Shown: positions 33,396 to 42,217 of the stretch, in pieces
Layout: each line of letters starts with the position of its first letter
How positions within the stretch are numbered: position 1 is the stretch's first letter
Source: Actinomadura macra NBRC 14102
GTDB taxonomy: Bacteria; Actinomycetota; Actinomycetes; Streptosporangiales; Streptosporangiaceae
DNA length: 64,000 nt
Direction: 5' to 3'
Assembly: GCF_001552215.1 (NCBI RefSeq)
Contig: NZ_BCQT01000017.1
Span: 1 to 64,000 of the forward strand
Program-made: the position numbers and the translations under genes
Notes under the pieces: generated by a model
What the model saw: only the letters and a program-made list of their open reading frames with translations
Databases searched by the model: none
Told to the model about the DNA's origin: nothing

Positions 33396-34781
33396 CTACT
33401 TCTTGGGCTTGCCGCGCTTCTCGCGGATCTTCATCGCGATGTCGAGGGGCGTGCCGGCGAAGCCGAACTCCTCCCGCAGCCGCCGCTCGATGAACCGCCG
33501 GTAGCCCTCTTCAAGGAACCCTGAGGTGAACAGCACGAACCGCGGCGGCCGCACCCCCGCCTGGGTCGCGAACAGCACACGCGGCTGCTTACCGCCGCGC
33601 ACCGGATGCGGATGCGAGTTGACCAGGTCGGCGAAGAACTGGTTGAGCTTGGACGTCGGAACGCGGGTGCTCCACCCCTCCAGCGCCGTCTCGATGCCCG
33701 GCACCAGCTTCTCCATGTGCCGTCCGGTCTTGGCGGAGATGTTGACCCGCGGAGCCCAACGCGCGTTGTGCAGCTGCCGGTCGATCTCGCGCTCCAGATA
33801 GTGGCGGCGCTCCTCGTCCAGCAGGTCCCACTTGTTGTAGGCGACGACGAGGGCCCGGCCCGACTCGACCACCATCGAGATGATCCGCAGGTCCTGCTCG
33901 GCGAGCGGCTCGTCGGCGTCCACCAGGACGACCGCGACCTCGGCCCGCTCCAGCGCCGACCGGGTGCGCAGCGTCGCGTAGAAGTCGGCGCCCTGGTTCT
34001 CGCGGTGCCGTCGCCTGATCCCGGCCGTGTCGATGAACCGCCAGGTCTTCCCGCCCAGCTCGATCATCTCGTCGACCGGGTCGCGGGTCGTGCCGGCGAC
34101 CGCGTCCACCACGGCCCGTCTCTCCCCCGCCAGCTGGTTCAGCAGGCTGGACTTGCCGACGTTCGGGCGCCCCAGCAGCGCGACCCGCCGGGGCCCGCCC
34201 GTCTCACCGAACGTCTCCGCCGGGGCCTCCTCGGGCAGCGCCTCCAGGACCGCGTCGAGGAGGTCGCCGCTGCCGCGCCCGTGCAGGGCGCTGACCGGGT
34301 GCGGCTCCCCGATGCCGAGCGACCACAGCACCGCCGCGTCGGCCTCGGCGCCCGTGTCGTCGACCTTGTTGGCGACCAGCACCACCGGCTTCCCGGAGCG
34401 GCGCAGGATCTCCACCACGGCCTCGTCCACGTCCGTCGCGCCGACGGTGGCGTCGACGACGAACATCACGACGTCGGCCAGCTCGACCGCCAGCCGTGCC
34501 TGCTCGGCGATCGCCGCGGCCAGCCCGGACGCATCCGGCAGCCAGCCGCCGGTGTCGACCACCGTGAACCGCCGCCCGGACCACGTCGCGTCGTAGGCGA
34601 CCCGGTCCCGGGTGACGCCCGGCACGTCCTCCACGACCGCCTCGCGACGCCCGAGGATCCGGTTGACCAGCGTGGACTTGCCGACGTTCGGCCGCCCTAC
34701 CACCGCCACGACCGGCGCGGGCCCCGCGTCCTCGGCGACGTCCTCGACGATGCCCGCCGTCTCGATCTCGTATTCAGTCAT
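33396..34781 (-). CDS. der: Ribosome assembly GTPase Der (EngA)
   Basis: 461 residues with two tandem G domains. G1-a GRPNVGKST starts at about 29, followed by DTGGW and NKVD. G1-b GRPNVGKSS is at about 200, followed by DTAGIRRR and NKWD. The C-terminal KH-like domain (about 375-461) ends in the basic KIREKRGKPKK. Der is needed for 50S subunit maturation. It starts 19 bp downstream of the cmk stop in the same operon. The N-terminal 25 residues are acidic and variable, so the exact start is less certain. Confidence 0.96.
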   Translation of the reverse strand: MTEYEIETAGIVEDVAEDAGPAPVVAVVGRPNVGKSTLVNRILGRREAVVEDVPGVTRDRVAYDATWSGRRFTVVDTGGWLPDASGLAAAIAEQARLAVELADVVMFVVDATVGATDVDEAVVEILRRSGKPVVLVANKVDDTGAEADAAVLWSLGIGEPHPVSALHGRGSGDLLDAVLEALPEEAPAETFGETGGPRRVALLGRPNVGKSSLLNQLAGERRAVVDAVAGTTRDPVDEMIELGGKTWRFIDTAGIRRRHRENQGADFYATLRTRSALERAEVAVVLVDADEPLAEQDLRIISMVVESGRALVVAYNKWDLLDEERRHYLEREIDRQLHNARWAPRVNISAKTGRHMEKLVPGIETALEGWSTRVPTSKLNQFFADLVNSHPHPVRGGKQPRVLFATQAGVRPPRFVLFTSGFLEEGYRRFIERRLREEFGFAGTPLDIAMKIREKRGKPKK

Positions 34782-34800
34782 TCCGTTTGCCCCGAGGGGC

Positions 34801-35463
34801 TCATCCCGTCTCTTTCGCGAGGCGGACGACCGCCTCGATGACCTCGCCGAGCCCCAGCTCGGTCGAGTCGATCTCGTGCGCGTCCGCCGCCTTGGCCAGC
34901 GGTGACGCGGTGCGGGTGGAGTCGAGCCGGTCCCGCCGCGCCTGCTCGGCCAGGGTCAGGGTCACCGAGGCGCCGGGATCGGCGGCCGGGTCCTGTGCCC
35001 GGCGCAGGGCACGGGCCTCCTCGCTGGCGGTGAGGTACACCTTGACCTGGGCGTCCGGCGCGACGACGGTGCCGATGTCGCGTCCCTCCACCACGATCCC
35101 ACCGATGCCGATGATCTCACGCTGGAGCGCGACCAGACGCGCCCGGACCGCCGGGACCGAGCTGACCGCGCTCACCGCGTTGGTGACCTCGCGGGAGCGG
35201 ATCGGGCCGGACACGTCCGCGCCGTCCACCGTGATCGTGGGCGCGGCCGGGTCGGTGCCCGACTCCAGCACCGGCTCCAGGCTGCGGGCCGCGACGGCGC
35301 CCGCGTCCTCGACGGGCACGCCGTTAACCAGCATCCACCACGTCATGGCGCGGTACATGGCGCCGGTGTCGAGGTAACGCAGGCCGAGCGCGGCGGCGAC
35401 GCCCCTGGACGCGCTGGACTTCCCCGACCCGGACGGGCCGTCCATGGCGATGACGAGCGGCAC
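34801..35463 (-). CDS. cmk: Cytidylate kinase
   Basis: 220 residues from GTG 35463 with GGAAAGGGAG upstream; the frame is open further but the family begins at this point. Phosphorylates CMP/dCMP. The P-loop GPSGSGKSS is at about 9-17; RYLDTGAMYRAMTW and the catalytic VEGRDIGTVVAP (about 103-114) are diagnostic. Located between tyrA and der, the usual actinobacterial order. Confidence 0.96.
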   Translation of the reverse strand: MPLVIAMDGPSGSGKSSASRGVAAALGLRYLDTGAMYRAMTWWMLVNGVPVEDAGAVAARSLEPVLESGTDPAAPTITVDGADVSGPIRSREVTNAVSAVSSVPAVRARLVALQREIIGIGGIVVEGRDIGTVVAPDAQVKVYLTASEEARALRRAQDPAADPGASVTLTLAEQARRDRLDSTRTASPLAKAADAHEIDSTELGLGEVIEAVVRLAKETG

Positions 35464-35614
35464 GAGCGCTCCCTTTCCTTCGGCGTCGGAGCGCCCGCCG
35501 GCACGGGCGGCGGCGGGCGAAGCGGGCGGCGGTGCGGAGGTGTTCCCGCAGGGGTCCCAACGCACCAGGCTACCGGCCCCCCGGGACCGCCGGGGCCGCC
35601 TGGACCACGCCGGA

Positions 35615-36706
35615 TCAGCGCGGGACGGACCAGCCCCGGGCACGGAGCTCGGCGGCCAGCCGCTCGGCCTCCTCCGGGACGACCGCGATCTCCAGCACGC
35701 CCAGCGGGCGGCCCGGCGAGTGCTCGATCCGCAGGTCCTCGATGTTCACCTGGGCGATCCCCACCGCCTGGAAGATCATCGCCAGCTCACCGGGACGGTC
35801 CGGGACGACCACCTGGACGGTCGCGTAGGTGGACTGAACGCCGCCGTGCTTGCCCGGAATGCGCGACTGGCCGGCGTTCCCGCGCAACAGCAGGTCGGCG
35901 ACATGGGTGGCGGCCTCCTCGCTGCCGTCGCGCAGCAGCGAGGCGGCGACGGCCAGGTCGGTGGCGACGGCCTCCAGGACGTCGGCGACGGGCGCGGAGT
36001 TGGCCGACAGGATCCCGATCCACAACCGGGGGTCGCTCGCGGCGATCCGGGTGACGTCCCGGACGCCCTGACCGGACAGGCCGAGCGCCACCTCGTCGGC
36101 ACCGGTCAGCCGGGCGGCGACGGCCGCCGACACCACGTGCGGGGCGTGCGAGACGAGCGCGACCGCCCGGTCGTGCTCGGCGGCGTCCACCGCCACGGGC
36201 ATCGCCCCGCAGCCCCGAGCGAGGGCCGTGACGATCTCGACCGCGTCGGGGGTGGCCTCGGGCGGTGCGCACAGCGCCCAGGGGCGGCCGAGGAACAGGT
36301 CCGCGCGGGCCGCCGACGGGCCCGACCGCTCACTGCCCGCGAGCGGATGGCCGGCGACGAACACCGACAGGTCACAGCCGAGATCGGCGGCCTGCGCCAG
36401 CGGCAGCGCCTTCACGCTCGCCACATCGGTGTAGGCCGCGGCCAGGCGGCGCTTCTGCGCGTCCAGGAGGGTGACGGCGACGGCGGCGGGCGGCACCGCG
36501 AGCACCGCGAGGTCGGCGGGCCCGTCGGGCGCGCCGTCCGGAAGCGGATCGCCCGCGCCCAGCTCGACGGCCAGCGACAGCGCCGCCGCGTCCCGGTCGG
36601 TCAGCAGCACCTCGGCGCCGCGCTCGCGCATCGCCAGCGCGATCGACGTGCCGATCAGCCCGGTCCCGACCACGATGATGCGTCGGCCGGTCATCCCCTC
36701 GTCCAC
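35615..36706 (-). CDS. tyrA: Prephenate dehydrogenase with ACT domain
   Basis: 363 residues. The N-terminal NAD(P) Rossmann domain GTGLIGTSIALAM (about 14-26) is followed by the helical dimerisation domain with AGHPLAGSERSG (active-site His and Ser region) and LVSHAPHVVSAA. The last roughly 75 residues form an ACT domain (VVPDRPGELAMIF, IEDLRIEHSPG), presumably for tyrosine feedback control. It oxidatively decarboxylates prephenate to 4-hydroxyphenylpyruvate. GTG start at 36706 or ATG at 36694. Upstream aroH provides prephenate. Confidence 0.94.
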   Translation of the reverse strand: MDEGMTGRRIIVVGTGLIGTSIALAMRERGAEVLLTDRDAAALSLAVELGAGDPLPDGAPDGPADLAVLAVPPAAVAVTLLDAQKRRLAAAYTDVASVKALPLAQAADLGCDLSVFVAGHPLAGSERSGPSAARADLFLGRPWALCAPPEATPDAVEIVTALARGCGAMPVAVDAAEHDRAVALVSHAPHVVSAAVAARLTGADEVALGLSGQGVRDVTRIAASDPRLWIGILSANSAPVADVLEAVATDLAVAASLLRDGSEEAATHVADLLLRGNAGQSRIPGKHGGVQSTYATVQVVVPDRPGELAMIFQAVGIAQVNIEDLRIEHSPGRPLGVLEIAVVPEEAERLAAELRARGWSVPR

Positions 36707-36798
36707 CTTGTCACCCTATCGGCGGCACGCGGCCGGGCGCGCTGTGGCGCCACATCCGGGCGTGCAGTTGAACAGTCCCGGGTACTACCGCGCCCGCG

Positions 36799-37161
36799 TC
36801 ACTGCGCGATGTCCAGGCGGAGCGCGGTGGCGCCGCGCAGGTAGACGTGCTGGACGTCCGCGCGGGGCCGGTCGGTCTCGATGTGCGCCATCAGCCGGAT
36901 CACCCGGGGCAGCGCCCGCGGGACACCGATCTCCGTCGCGCACAGCAGCGGCACCTCGTGGAAGCCGAGCTTGCGCGCGGCGAGCGCCGGGAACTCCGCC
37001 GTCAGGTCCGGCGTGACCGTGAAGATCACGCTGATGACGTCGTCGGTGCTGAGCGCGTTGCGGGCCATCACCTCGGTGACCAGCTCCGTCGTGGCCTCCA
37101 GTATCTGGTCCCGGTCGTCGGCGTCGATCTGCGTCGCCCCCCGGACCGCGCGTACCGCCAC
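36799..37161 (-). CDS. aroH: Chorismate mutase, AroH class
   Basis: 120 residues of the trimeric AroH fold: VRAVRGATQIDADDRDQI at the N-terminus with the active-site Arg (about 7), FTVTPDLTAEFPA (about 48-60), and HVYLRGATALR near the C-terminus. Converts chorismate to prephenate. It begins with a GTG at 37161 and precedes tyrA by 92 bp on the same strand, forming a two-gene tyrosine-biosynthesis unit within the housekeeping block. Confidence 0.95.
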   Translation of the reverse strand: MAVRAVRGATQIDADDRDQILEATTELVTEVMARNALSTDDVISVIFTVTPDLTAEFPALAARKLGFHEVPLLCATEIGVPRALPRVIRLMAHIETDRPRADVQHVYLRGATALRLDIAQ

Positions 37162-37214
37162 TGTCGTCCCCCTCCGTCGGTGTGCTCTGGCCCTGTCCCC
37201 TGAAGTCCCGGTCC

Positions 37215-37946
37215 CTAGAGTCCCACGGCCTTGTAGAGCTCGCCGACCTCCCGGACGGTCAGCGCGCGCATGGTCCCCGGCTTCAGCGAGCCGAGCTTGA
37301 TCGGCCCGAACTCGATGCGGGCGAGCTGCTGCACCGGGAACCCGGCCTCCTTCAGCAGCCGCCGGACGATGTGCTTGCGCCCCTCGTGCAAGGTGATCTC
37401 GACCAGCACCCGCCGCCCGACCTGGTCGAAGATGCGGAACGCGTCGGCCTTGGCGGGGCCGTCGTCGAGCGTCATCCCGGCCTTCAACCGCTTGCCGAGG
37501 TCACGCGGGATGGGCCCGTGCACCTCGGCCAGGTAGGTCTTGAAGACCCCGTACGAGGGGTGGGTGAGGCGGTGCGACAGCTCCCCGTCGTTGGTGAGCA
37601 GGATGAGACCCTCGGTGTCGGTGTCGAGGCGGCCAACGTGGAACAGCCGCTCGGGTACCTCCACGTAGTCGGCGAGGGACTTGCGGCCCCGCTCGTCGGC
37701 CATGGTGGATACCACCCCGCGTGGCTTGTTGATCGCGTAGTAGCGCATCTCGGCGCGGGTCTCGACGCGCCGGCCGTCCACGTGGATGACAGCGCGCCGG
37801 GGGTCGACGCGCTCACCGAACCGGAACACCTTCTTCCCGTCGACGGTGACGCGGCCCTCGCCGATCAGCTCCTCGCAGTGGCGGCGGCTGCCGATCCCGG
37901 CCTCGGCCAAGACCTTCTGCAGCCGCACGCCCTCGTTGTCGCTCAC
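37215..37946 (-). CDS. 23S rRNA pseudouridine synthase, RluB/RsuA family
   Basis: 243 residues. An N-terminal S4 RNA-binding domain (RLQKVLAEAGIGSRRHCEELI, about 8-28) is followed by the pseudouridine synthase domain. The catalytic Asp is in HVGRLDTDTEGLILLTNDG (about 102-120). HEGRKHIVRRLLKEAGFPV is the RluB/E/F and RsuA signature. It probably modifies the peptidyl-transferase region of 23S rRNA. The ATG overlaps the scpB stop by 4 nt. Confidence 0.93.
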   Translation of the reverse strand: MSDNEGVRLQKVLAEAGIGSRRHCEELIGEGRVTVDGKKVFRFGERVDPRRAVIHVDGRRVETRAEMRYYAINKPRGVVSTMADERGRKSLADYVEVPERLFHVGRLDTDTEGLILLTNDGELSHRLTHPSYGVFKTYLAEVHGPIPRDLGKRLKAGMTLDDGPAKADAFRIFDQVGRRVLVEITLHEGRKHIVRRLLKEAGFPVQQLARIEFGPIKLGSLKPGTMRALTVREVGELYKAVGL

Positions 37947-38521
37947 TTGTCCTCAACTATGTCTTCTGGCAGGTCGTCGGGAAGGTAGGGGGCGAGCTCG
38001 GGCAGCTCGCCGAGTTCGCGCAACCCCAGCCGCTCCAGGAAGTACCCGGTGGTCCGGTAGAGGTGCGCCTGCGTCTCCGGCTCCTGCCCGGCGTCCTCGA
38101 TCAGGCCGCGCAGCGTCAGGGTCCGCATGACACCGTCGCTGTTGACACCCCGGATCGCCGACACACGCGCACGGCTGACCGGTTGCCGGTAGGCGACGAC
38201 GGCGAGCGTTTCCAACGCGGCCTGGGTGAGCCGCGCCTGTTGGCCGTCGGTGACGAACCGTTCCACGACCGGAGCGCACACGTCCCGGGTGTAGAACCGC
38301 CAGCCGCCGGCGACCTCCCTGAGATCGAACCCCCGGCCTTGTTCAGTGTATTCCGCGGCCAGACCCCGCAGGGTCTCGGCGACCTCGCCGCGGGGCCGCT
38401 CCAGGAGCTGCGCGAGGGTGATCTCGGCGACCGGCTCGTCCACGACCAGCAGGATCGCCTCGATCGACGCCCGCAGGCCGGGCAGCTCGGGGCCGTCGCC
38501 GGCGGCGGGCTCCTCAGTCAT
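37943..38521 (-). CDS. scpB: Segregation and condensation protein B
   Basis: 192 residues. Tandem winged-helix protein that bridges the SMC kleisin ScpA. Diagnostic features are LRASIEAILLVVDEPV at the N-terminus, ETLAVVAYRQPVSRARVSAIRGVNSDGVMRTL in the second winged helix, and YRTTGYFLERLGL. Its start overlaps scpA by 8 nt and its end overlaps the pseudouridine synthase gene, giving a compact translationally coupled trio. Confidence 0.96.
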   Translation of the reverse strand: MTEEPAAGDGPELPGLRASIEAILLVVDEPVAEITLAQLLERPRGEVAETLRGLAAEYTEQGRGFDLREVAGGWRFYTRDVCAPVVERFVTDGQQARLTQAALETLAVVAYRQPVSRARVSAIRGVNSDGVMRTLTLRGLIEDAGQEPETQAHLYRTTGYFLERLGLRELGELPELAPYLPDDLPEDIVEDK

Positions 38522-39413
38522 CGTCCTCCCCGTCCCCGTCGCGCCCGGCCGGCGCGTCGTCCTTCTTCGGCTCCTGGGAGCCCTCGTAGTCGTCGCCGAC
38601 CCGGATGTCGCCGTCGTCGGTACCGGTCCAGGTGACGTGCAGCTCTCCGAGGGGCTCCAGCTGCTCGAACGTGACCGCCTGCTCCCGGTACAGCTCCAGC
38701 AGCGCCAGGAAGCGGGCGACGACCTCGTAGGTGCCCTCGGCGTCGGACGCCAGGACGCGGAACGTGGTCCTGCGGAGCCGGCGCAGCCGCTCCACGACGA
38801 TCGCTGCCTGCTCCTTGACGCTGGCCCTCGGCTGGTACATGTGCTCGACCGACACCGACGGCGGCGCCTTGGGGGCGAGTGCCTTGGCCGCCAGGCGCGC
38901 GAACTCCTCGGGACCGAGGCCGAGCAGCACCTCCGGCAGCAGGTTGGCGAACTTCGGCTCCATCGGCACCAGCCGCGGGAACCGCCGGTTCTGGTCGGCG
39001 ATCCGCCCGGCGATGACCTGCGCGACCTCCTTGTAGGCGCGGTACTGCAGGAGCCGCGCGAACAGCAGGTCGCGGGCCTCCAGCAGCGCCAGATCCTCCT
39101 CGTCGTCGACCTCCCCGGACGGCAGCAGCCGCGCCGCCTTGAGGTCCAGCAGGGTCGCCGCGACCAGCAGGAAGTGGCTGGCCTGGTCGAGGTCCCATTC
39201 CTTGCCGTGCGAGCGGATGTGGGCGATGAAGTCGTCGGTGACCTTGTGCAGCGACACCTCGGTGATGTCGAGCTTGTGCTTGGAGATCAGCCCCAGCAGC
39301 AGGTCGAACGGGCCGTCGAAGTTGTCCAGGTGGACGTGGAACCCGTGCTCGTCCTCGCCCTGGTCCGGCTTCGGCGGCGTCTCGTCCACGCCGCTCACGG
39401 TAGCGGAGCCCAC
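38514..39413 (-). CDS. scpA: Segregation and condensation protein A (kleisin)
   Basis: 299 residues. The kleisin of the SMC condensin begins its conserved part with FHVHLDNFDGPFDLLLGLISKHKLDITEVSL (about 25-55), followed by FLLVAATLLDLKAARLLP. The C-terminal winged-helix region contains TFEQLEPLGELHVTW-like sequence. The extreme C-terminus is highly acidic (about 265-299, many Asp/Glu), as is common in actinobacterial ScpA. It lies immediately upstream of scpB. Confidence 0.96.
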   Translation of the reverse strand: MGSATVSGVDETPPKPDQGEDEHGFHVHLDNFDGPFDLLLGLISKHKLDITEVSLHKVTDDFIAHIRSHGKEWDLDQASHFLLVAATLLDLKAARLLPSGEVDDEEDLALLEARDLLFARLLQYRAYKEVAQVIAGRIADQNRRFPRLVPMEPKFANLLPEVLLGLGPEEFARLAAKALAPKAPPSVSVEHMYQPRASVKEQAAIVVERLRRLRRTTFRVLASDAEGTYEVVARFLALLELYREQAVTFEQLEPLGELHVTWTGTDDGDIRVGDDYEGSQEPKKDDAPAGRDGDGEDDD

Positions 39414-39414
39414 G

Positions 39415-40050
39415 TCAGGAGGTCTCGCGCCCGGTCATCCGGCGGATCAGGTCCGTCACCTCGGTTCGGGTGAACCTGCCGCTGATGGTCAGCGCGCCAC
39501 CGGTGATCGGACCGCCGGCGATCTCCGGCGCGGCCAGGACCCGGCCGCCGACCACCATGGCGATCTGCCGGGTCGGGGTCCCTGGCGGGGCCTGGGCGGC
39601 CAGCCCGCTGAGCCGGGCGAAGCCCGCCGCGTCCGCCGTGTCCAGCGTCAGCTGGACGCCCCACGTCTGGCCGGTGGTGGGGCCGGGCGGAGCCACCTTG
39701 ATCTCCTGGACGTGCGTCACCGTCATACCGCCGGGGGCCGGCCGGTAACAGGAGGTGCTCGTGGTGTCGGGGAGCGTCCCGGCTGCGCACGGTGGCTGAG
39801 TGATCGCCTCGACCTGCTGGAACCTCAGCGGTTCGCGCAGGTCGGCGGGCCCGGAGACCTCGGCGTCGGCGTCGCCGTCACGCAGGAGGAGATAACCGGC
39901 GACGCCCGCGACGAGCAGGAGGACCACCGCGGCCACGGCAACCAGGACGACGACGAGCCGCCCCGGGCCGCGCGAGGCGGACGGGGGCGGAAGCGGCGGG
40001 AAGGCGCCGGGCGGCGGAGGCCCGTACGGCGTTCCGGGGGGCTGGCCCAT
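39415..40050 (-). CDS. Membrane protein with orphan SecD-P1-head-like domain
   Basis: 211 residues from ATG 40050 with AGGGATCGAG just upstream. A Pro/Gly-rich cytosolic N-terminus (about 1-30) and one transmembrane helix (about 32-55, LVVVLVAVAAVVLLLVAGVAG) precede an extracytoplasmic domain. Its C-terminal half (MVVGGRVLAAPEIAGGPITGG, ISGRFTRTEVTDLI) closely resembles the P1 head subdomain of SecD. No SecD/SecF transmembrane core is present. Two cysteines (PPCAAG, TSCYRP) may form a disulfide. It sits between parA and scpA with 1 bp to the scpA start. Role unknown; it may be an adaptor for exported proteins. Confidence 0.7.
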   Translation of the reverse strand: MGQPPGTPYGPPPPGAFPPLPPPSASRGPGRLVVVLVAVAAVVLLLVAGVAGYLLLRDGDADAEVSGPADLREPLRFQQVEAITQPPCAAGTLPDTTSTSCYRPAPGGMTVTHVQEIKVAPPGPTTGQTWGVQLTLDTADAAGFARLSGLAAQAPPGTPTRQIAMVVGGRVLAAPEIAGGPITGGALTISGRFTRTEVTDLIRRMTGRETS

Positions 40051-40075
40051 CTCGATCCCTACCGGCGGCAGGCCC

Positions 40076-40987
40076 TCACTCGACGTGCGCCCACCGTTCG
40101 AGCACCTCCCGCGCCAGGCCGCGGTAGGCGTTCGCCCCCATCGAGTTCGGGTCGAAGTAGGTGATCGGCTCACCCGCGACGGTCGCGTCGGGGAACCGCA
40201 CCGTGCGATTGATGACGGTATGGAAGACCTTGTCGCCGAAGGCCTCGACGATGCGGCCGAGGACCTCGCGGGTGTGCAGGGTGCGCGAGTCGTACATGGT
40301 GCCGAGGACGCCGTCGATGACCAGGTCGGGGTTGATGCGCCCCTGCACCTTCTCGATGGTCTCCATCAGCAGCGCGACGCCGCGCATCGCGAAGTACTCG
40401 CACTCCAGCGGGATCAGCACGCCCTCGCTGGCGGCCAGCGCGTTGATGGTGAGCAGGCCGAGCGACGGCTGGCAGTCGATGAGGATGTAGTCGTAGTGCG
40501 GGATCGCCGACTTCAGCGATCCCTGGAGGATGTACTCGCGGCCGACCTCGTGGACGAGCTGGACCTCGGCACCCGACAAGTCGATGTTGCTGGGCAGCAG
40601 GTCCATGCCGTCGACGCCGGTCTCGATGACGACGTCCTCCCACTCGGTGTCCTTCTCGAGCAGCATGTTGTGGATCGTCAGGTCGAGCTGACGCGGGTCG
40701 CCCTTGCCGAGCCCGACCGACAGCGCCCCCTGGGGGTCGAAGTCGACGAGCAGGATACGGCGGCCGTACTCGGCGAGCGCCGCGCCCAGGTTGATGGTCG
40801 TGGTCGTCTTGCCGACGCCGCCCTTCTGGTTGCAGACGGCGACGATCCGCGCGGGCCCGTGCTCCGCGGGCGGCTCCGGTTCGGCAAAGACGGGCACGGG
40901 TCGCTGAGTGGGACCGAGGGCTCGGCTCGGATCGGTCTCTATGGTGGCGGAGGAGAGCACTCCCTCCGCACCCTTTGTGCTGGTCAC
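40076..40987 (-). CDS. ParA/Soj-family chromosome-partitioning ATPase
   Basis: 303 residues from GTG 40987 with GGGGAGGGAT upstream; ATG 41020 would extend by 11 residues. Deviant Walker A KGGVGKTTT (about 55-63) with the signature Lys, Walker A' DFDPQGALSVGLG, and Walker B YDYILIDCQPSLG. A 45-residue Pro-rich N-terminal extension precedes the ATPase domain. No parB is adjacent, so this is the orphan parA that accompanies xerD and scpAB in actinobacteria, rather than the oriC-proximal parAB. Probably acts in chromosome organisation with ScpAB/SMC (inference). Confidence 0.92.
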   Translation of the reverse strand: MTSTKGAEGVLSSATIETDPSRALGPTQRPVPVFAEPEPPAEHGPARIVAVCNQKGGVGKTTTTINLGAALAEYGRRILLVDFDPQGALSVGLGKGDPRQLDLTIHNMLLEKDTEWEDVVIETGVDGMDLLPSNIDLSGAEVQLVHEVGREYILQGSLKSAIPHYDYILIDCQPSLGLLTINALAASEGVLIPLECEYFAMRGVALLMETIEKVQGRINPDLVIDGVLGTMYDSRTLHTREVLGRIVEAFGDKVFHTVINRTVRFPDATVAGEPITYFDPNSMGANAYRGLAREVLERWAHVE

Positions 40988-41088
40988 CAGATCCCTCCCC
41001 GGACAGGCCGGAAACGCCATCCAGAACGGGGACTCTAGGCCCCCGCCCCCCGCGGCTCAAGCCGACGCGCGCCGATCGTCGGGAATTG

Positions 41089-42144
41089 TCAGCTCCGCGC
41101 GCGGGGATGCGAGGTGGCGTAGACCTCGCGCAGCAGCTGCACCGTGACGAGAGTGTAGACCTGTGTGGTCGTCACGGAGGCATGTCCGAGCAACTCCTGC
41201 ACGACCCGCACGTCAGCGCCGCCGTCCAGCAGGTGGGTGGCGAAGGAGTGCCGCAGCGTGTGCGGGGAGACCTCCGACAGCCCGGCCCGTCCGGCGGCGG
41301 CGCGCAGCACCATCCAGGCGCCCTGCCGCGAGAGCCGCCCGCCGCGGGCGTTGAGGAACAGCGCGGGGCCGCCGCGTCCGGCGTGGGCCAGCTCGGGGCG
41401 AGCGCGGACGAGGTAGGCCTCCACCGCCTGCCGTGCGTAGTCACCGACAGGGACGATCCTCGCCTTTCCCCCCTTTCCCGCGACGCGCGCGAAGCCCTCC
41501 CGCAGGTCGAGGTCGTCGACGTCCAGGCCGACGGCCTCGGAGATCCGCGCACCGGACCCGTACAGCAGTTCCAGCAACGCGCGATCGCGCAGGCCGCGGG
41601 CGGCGCCGGCGTCGCCGTCGGACGGGCCGGCCGCCACGGCGAGGAGCCGCTCGACCTCGTCCAGGGAGATGGCCTTGGGCAACCGCCGGGGCGGCGTGGG
41701 CGGCTTGACGTCGTGCGCGGGATCACCCGACGCCAGGCCCTCGCGCAACGCGAACCGGTGCAGCCCGCGGACGGCGACGAGCGCCCGCGCCGCCGAGCCC
41801 GCCGACAGCGGCGGGTGGTCGGCATCGCCCTCACGCAGGCCCACCAGGAACGCCCGGACGTCGTCCTCGGTGATCTCGGCGATGGACGCGTGGCCCCGCG
41901 CGTCCTGCATGAGGGCGTAGCGGCGCAGGTCACGGCGGTAGGAGCTGAGGGTGTTGGCGGCCAGGCCGCGCTCGACGGCGAGGTGCCCGAGGTAGGTGCG
42001 CACGGCCGAGTCCAGCGGGGAACCCGTGCCGGCGTCTTCCGCGGGGGGCCGCGCGGCGCTCCGGCCGGTCGTGCTCGTGGACAGTGCGGCACCTCTTCTG
42101 GCGGTCGGGCGGGGCCGGTCGGCCGTGCGGGTCGTGCCCATCAT
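41089..42144 (-). CDS. xerD: Site-specific tyrosine recombinase XerD
   Basis: 351 residues from ATG 42144 with GGGAGGGGG 6 nt upstream. A SAM-like core-binding domain (about 70-160, VRTYLGHLAVERGLAANTLSSY) precedes the catalytic domain with Arg (GSGARISEA), Lys (GKGGKARIV), HTLRHSF, LLGHASVTTTQVY and the nucleophilic Tyr. The N-terminal 60 residues are Ser/Thr/Arg-rich and variable, longer than in most XerD. Resolves chromosome dimers at dif. The pyrG-nudix-xerD-parA-scpA context supports the housekeeping enzyme rather than a phage integrase. Confidence 0.93.
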   Translation of the reverse strand: MMGTTRTADRPRPTARRGAALSTSTTGRSAARPPAEDAGTGSPLDSAVRTYLGHLAVERGLAANTLSSYRRDLRRYALMQDARGHASIAEITEDDVRAFLVGLREGDADHPPLSAGSAARALVAVRGLHRFALREGLASGDPAHDVKPPTPPRRLPKAISLDEVERLLAVAAGPSDGDAGAARGLRDRALLELLYGSGARISEAVGLDVDDLDLREGFARVAGKGGKARIVPVGDYARQAVEAYLVRARPELAHAGRGGPALFLNARGGRLSRQGAWMVLRAAAGRAGLSEVSPHTLRHSFATHLLDGGADVRVVQELLGHASVTTTQVYTLVTVQLLREVYATSHPRARS

Positions 42145-42217
42145 GCCCCCTCCCGAACCCCCGGGAGACCTCATCCGCGCGGCGCCCGCGCCGCACGCGG
42201 GGCGTGGCCGCCGCCCG

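Noticed and set aside
41089..42144. Tyrosine recombinase considered as an integrase of a mobile element
   Set aside because: The gene order pyrG-nudix-xerD-parA-scpAB and the domain pattern indicate the chromosomal XerD; no attachment sites or phage genes are nearby.
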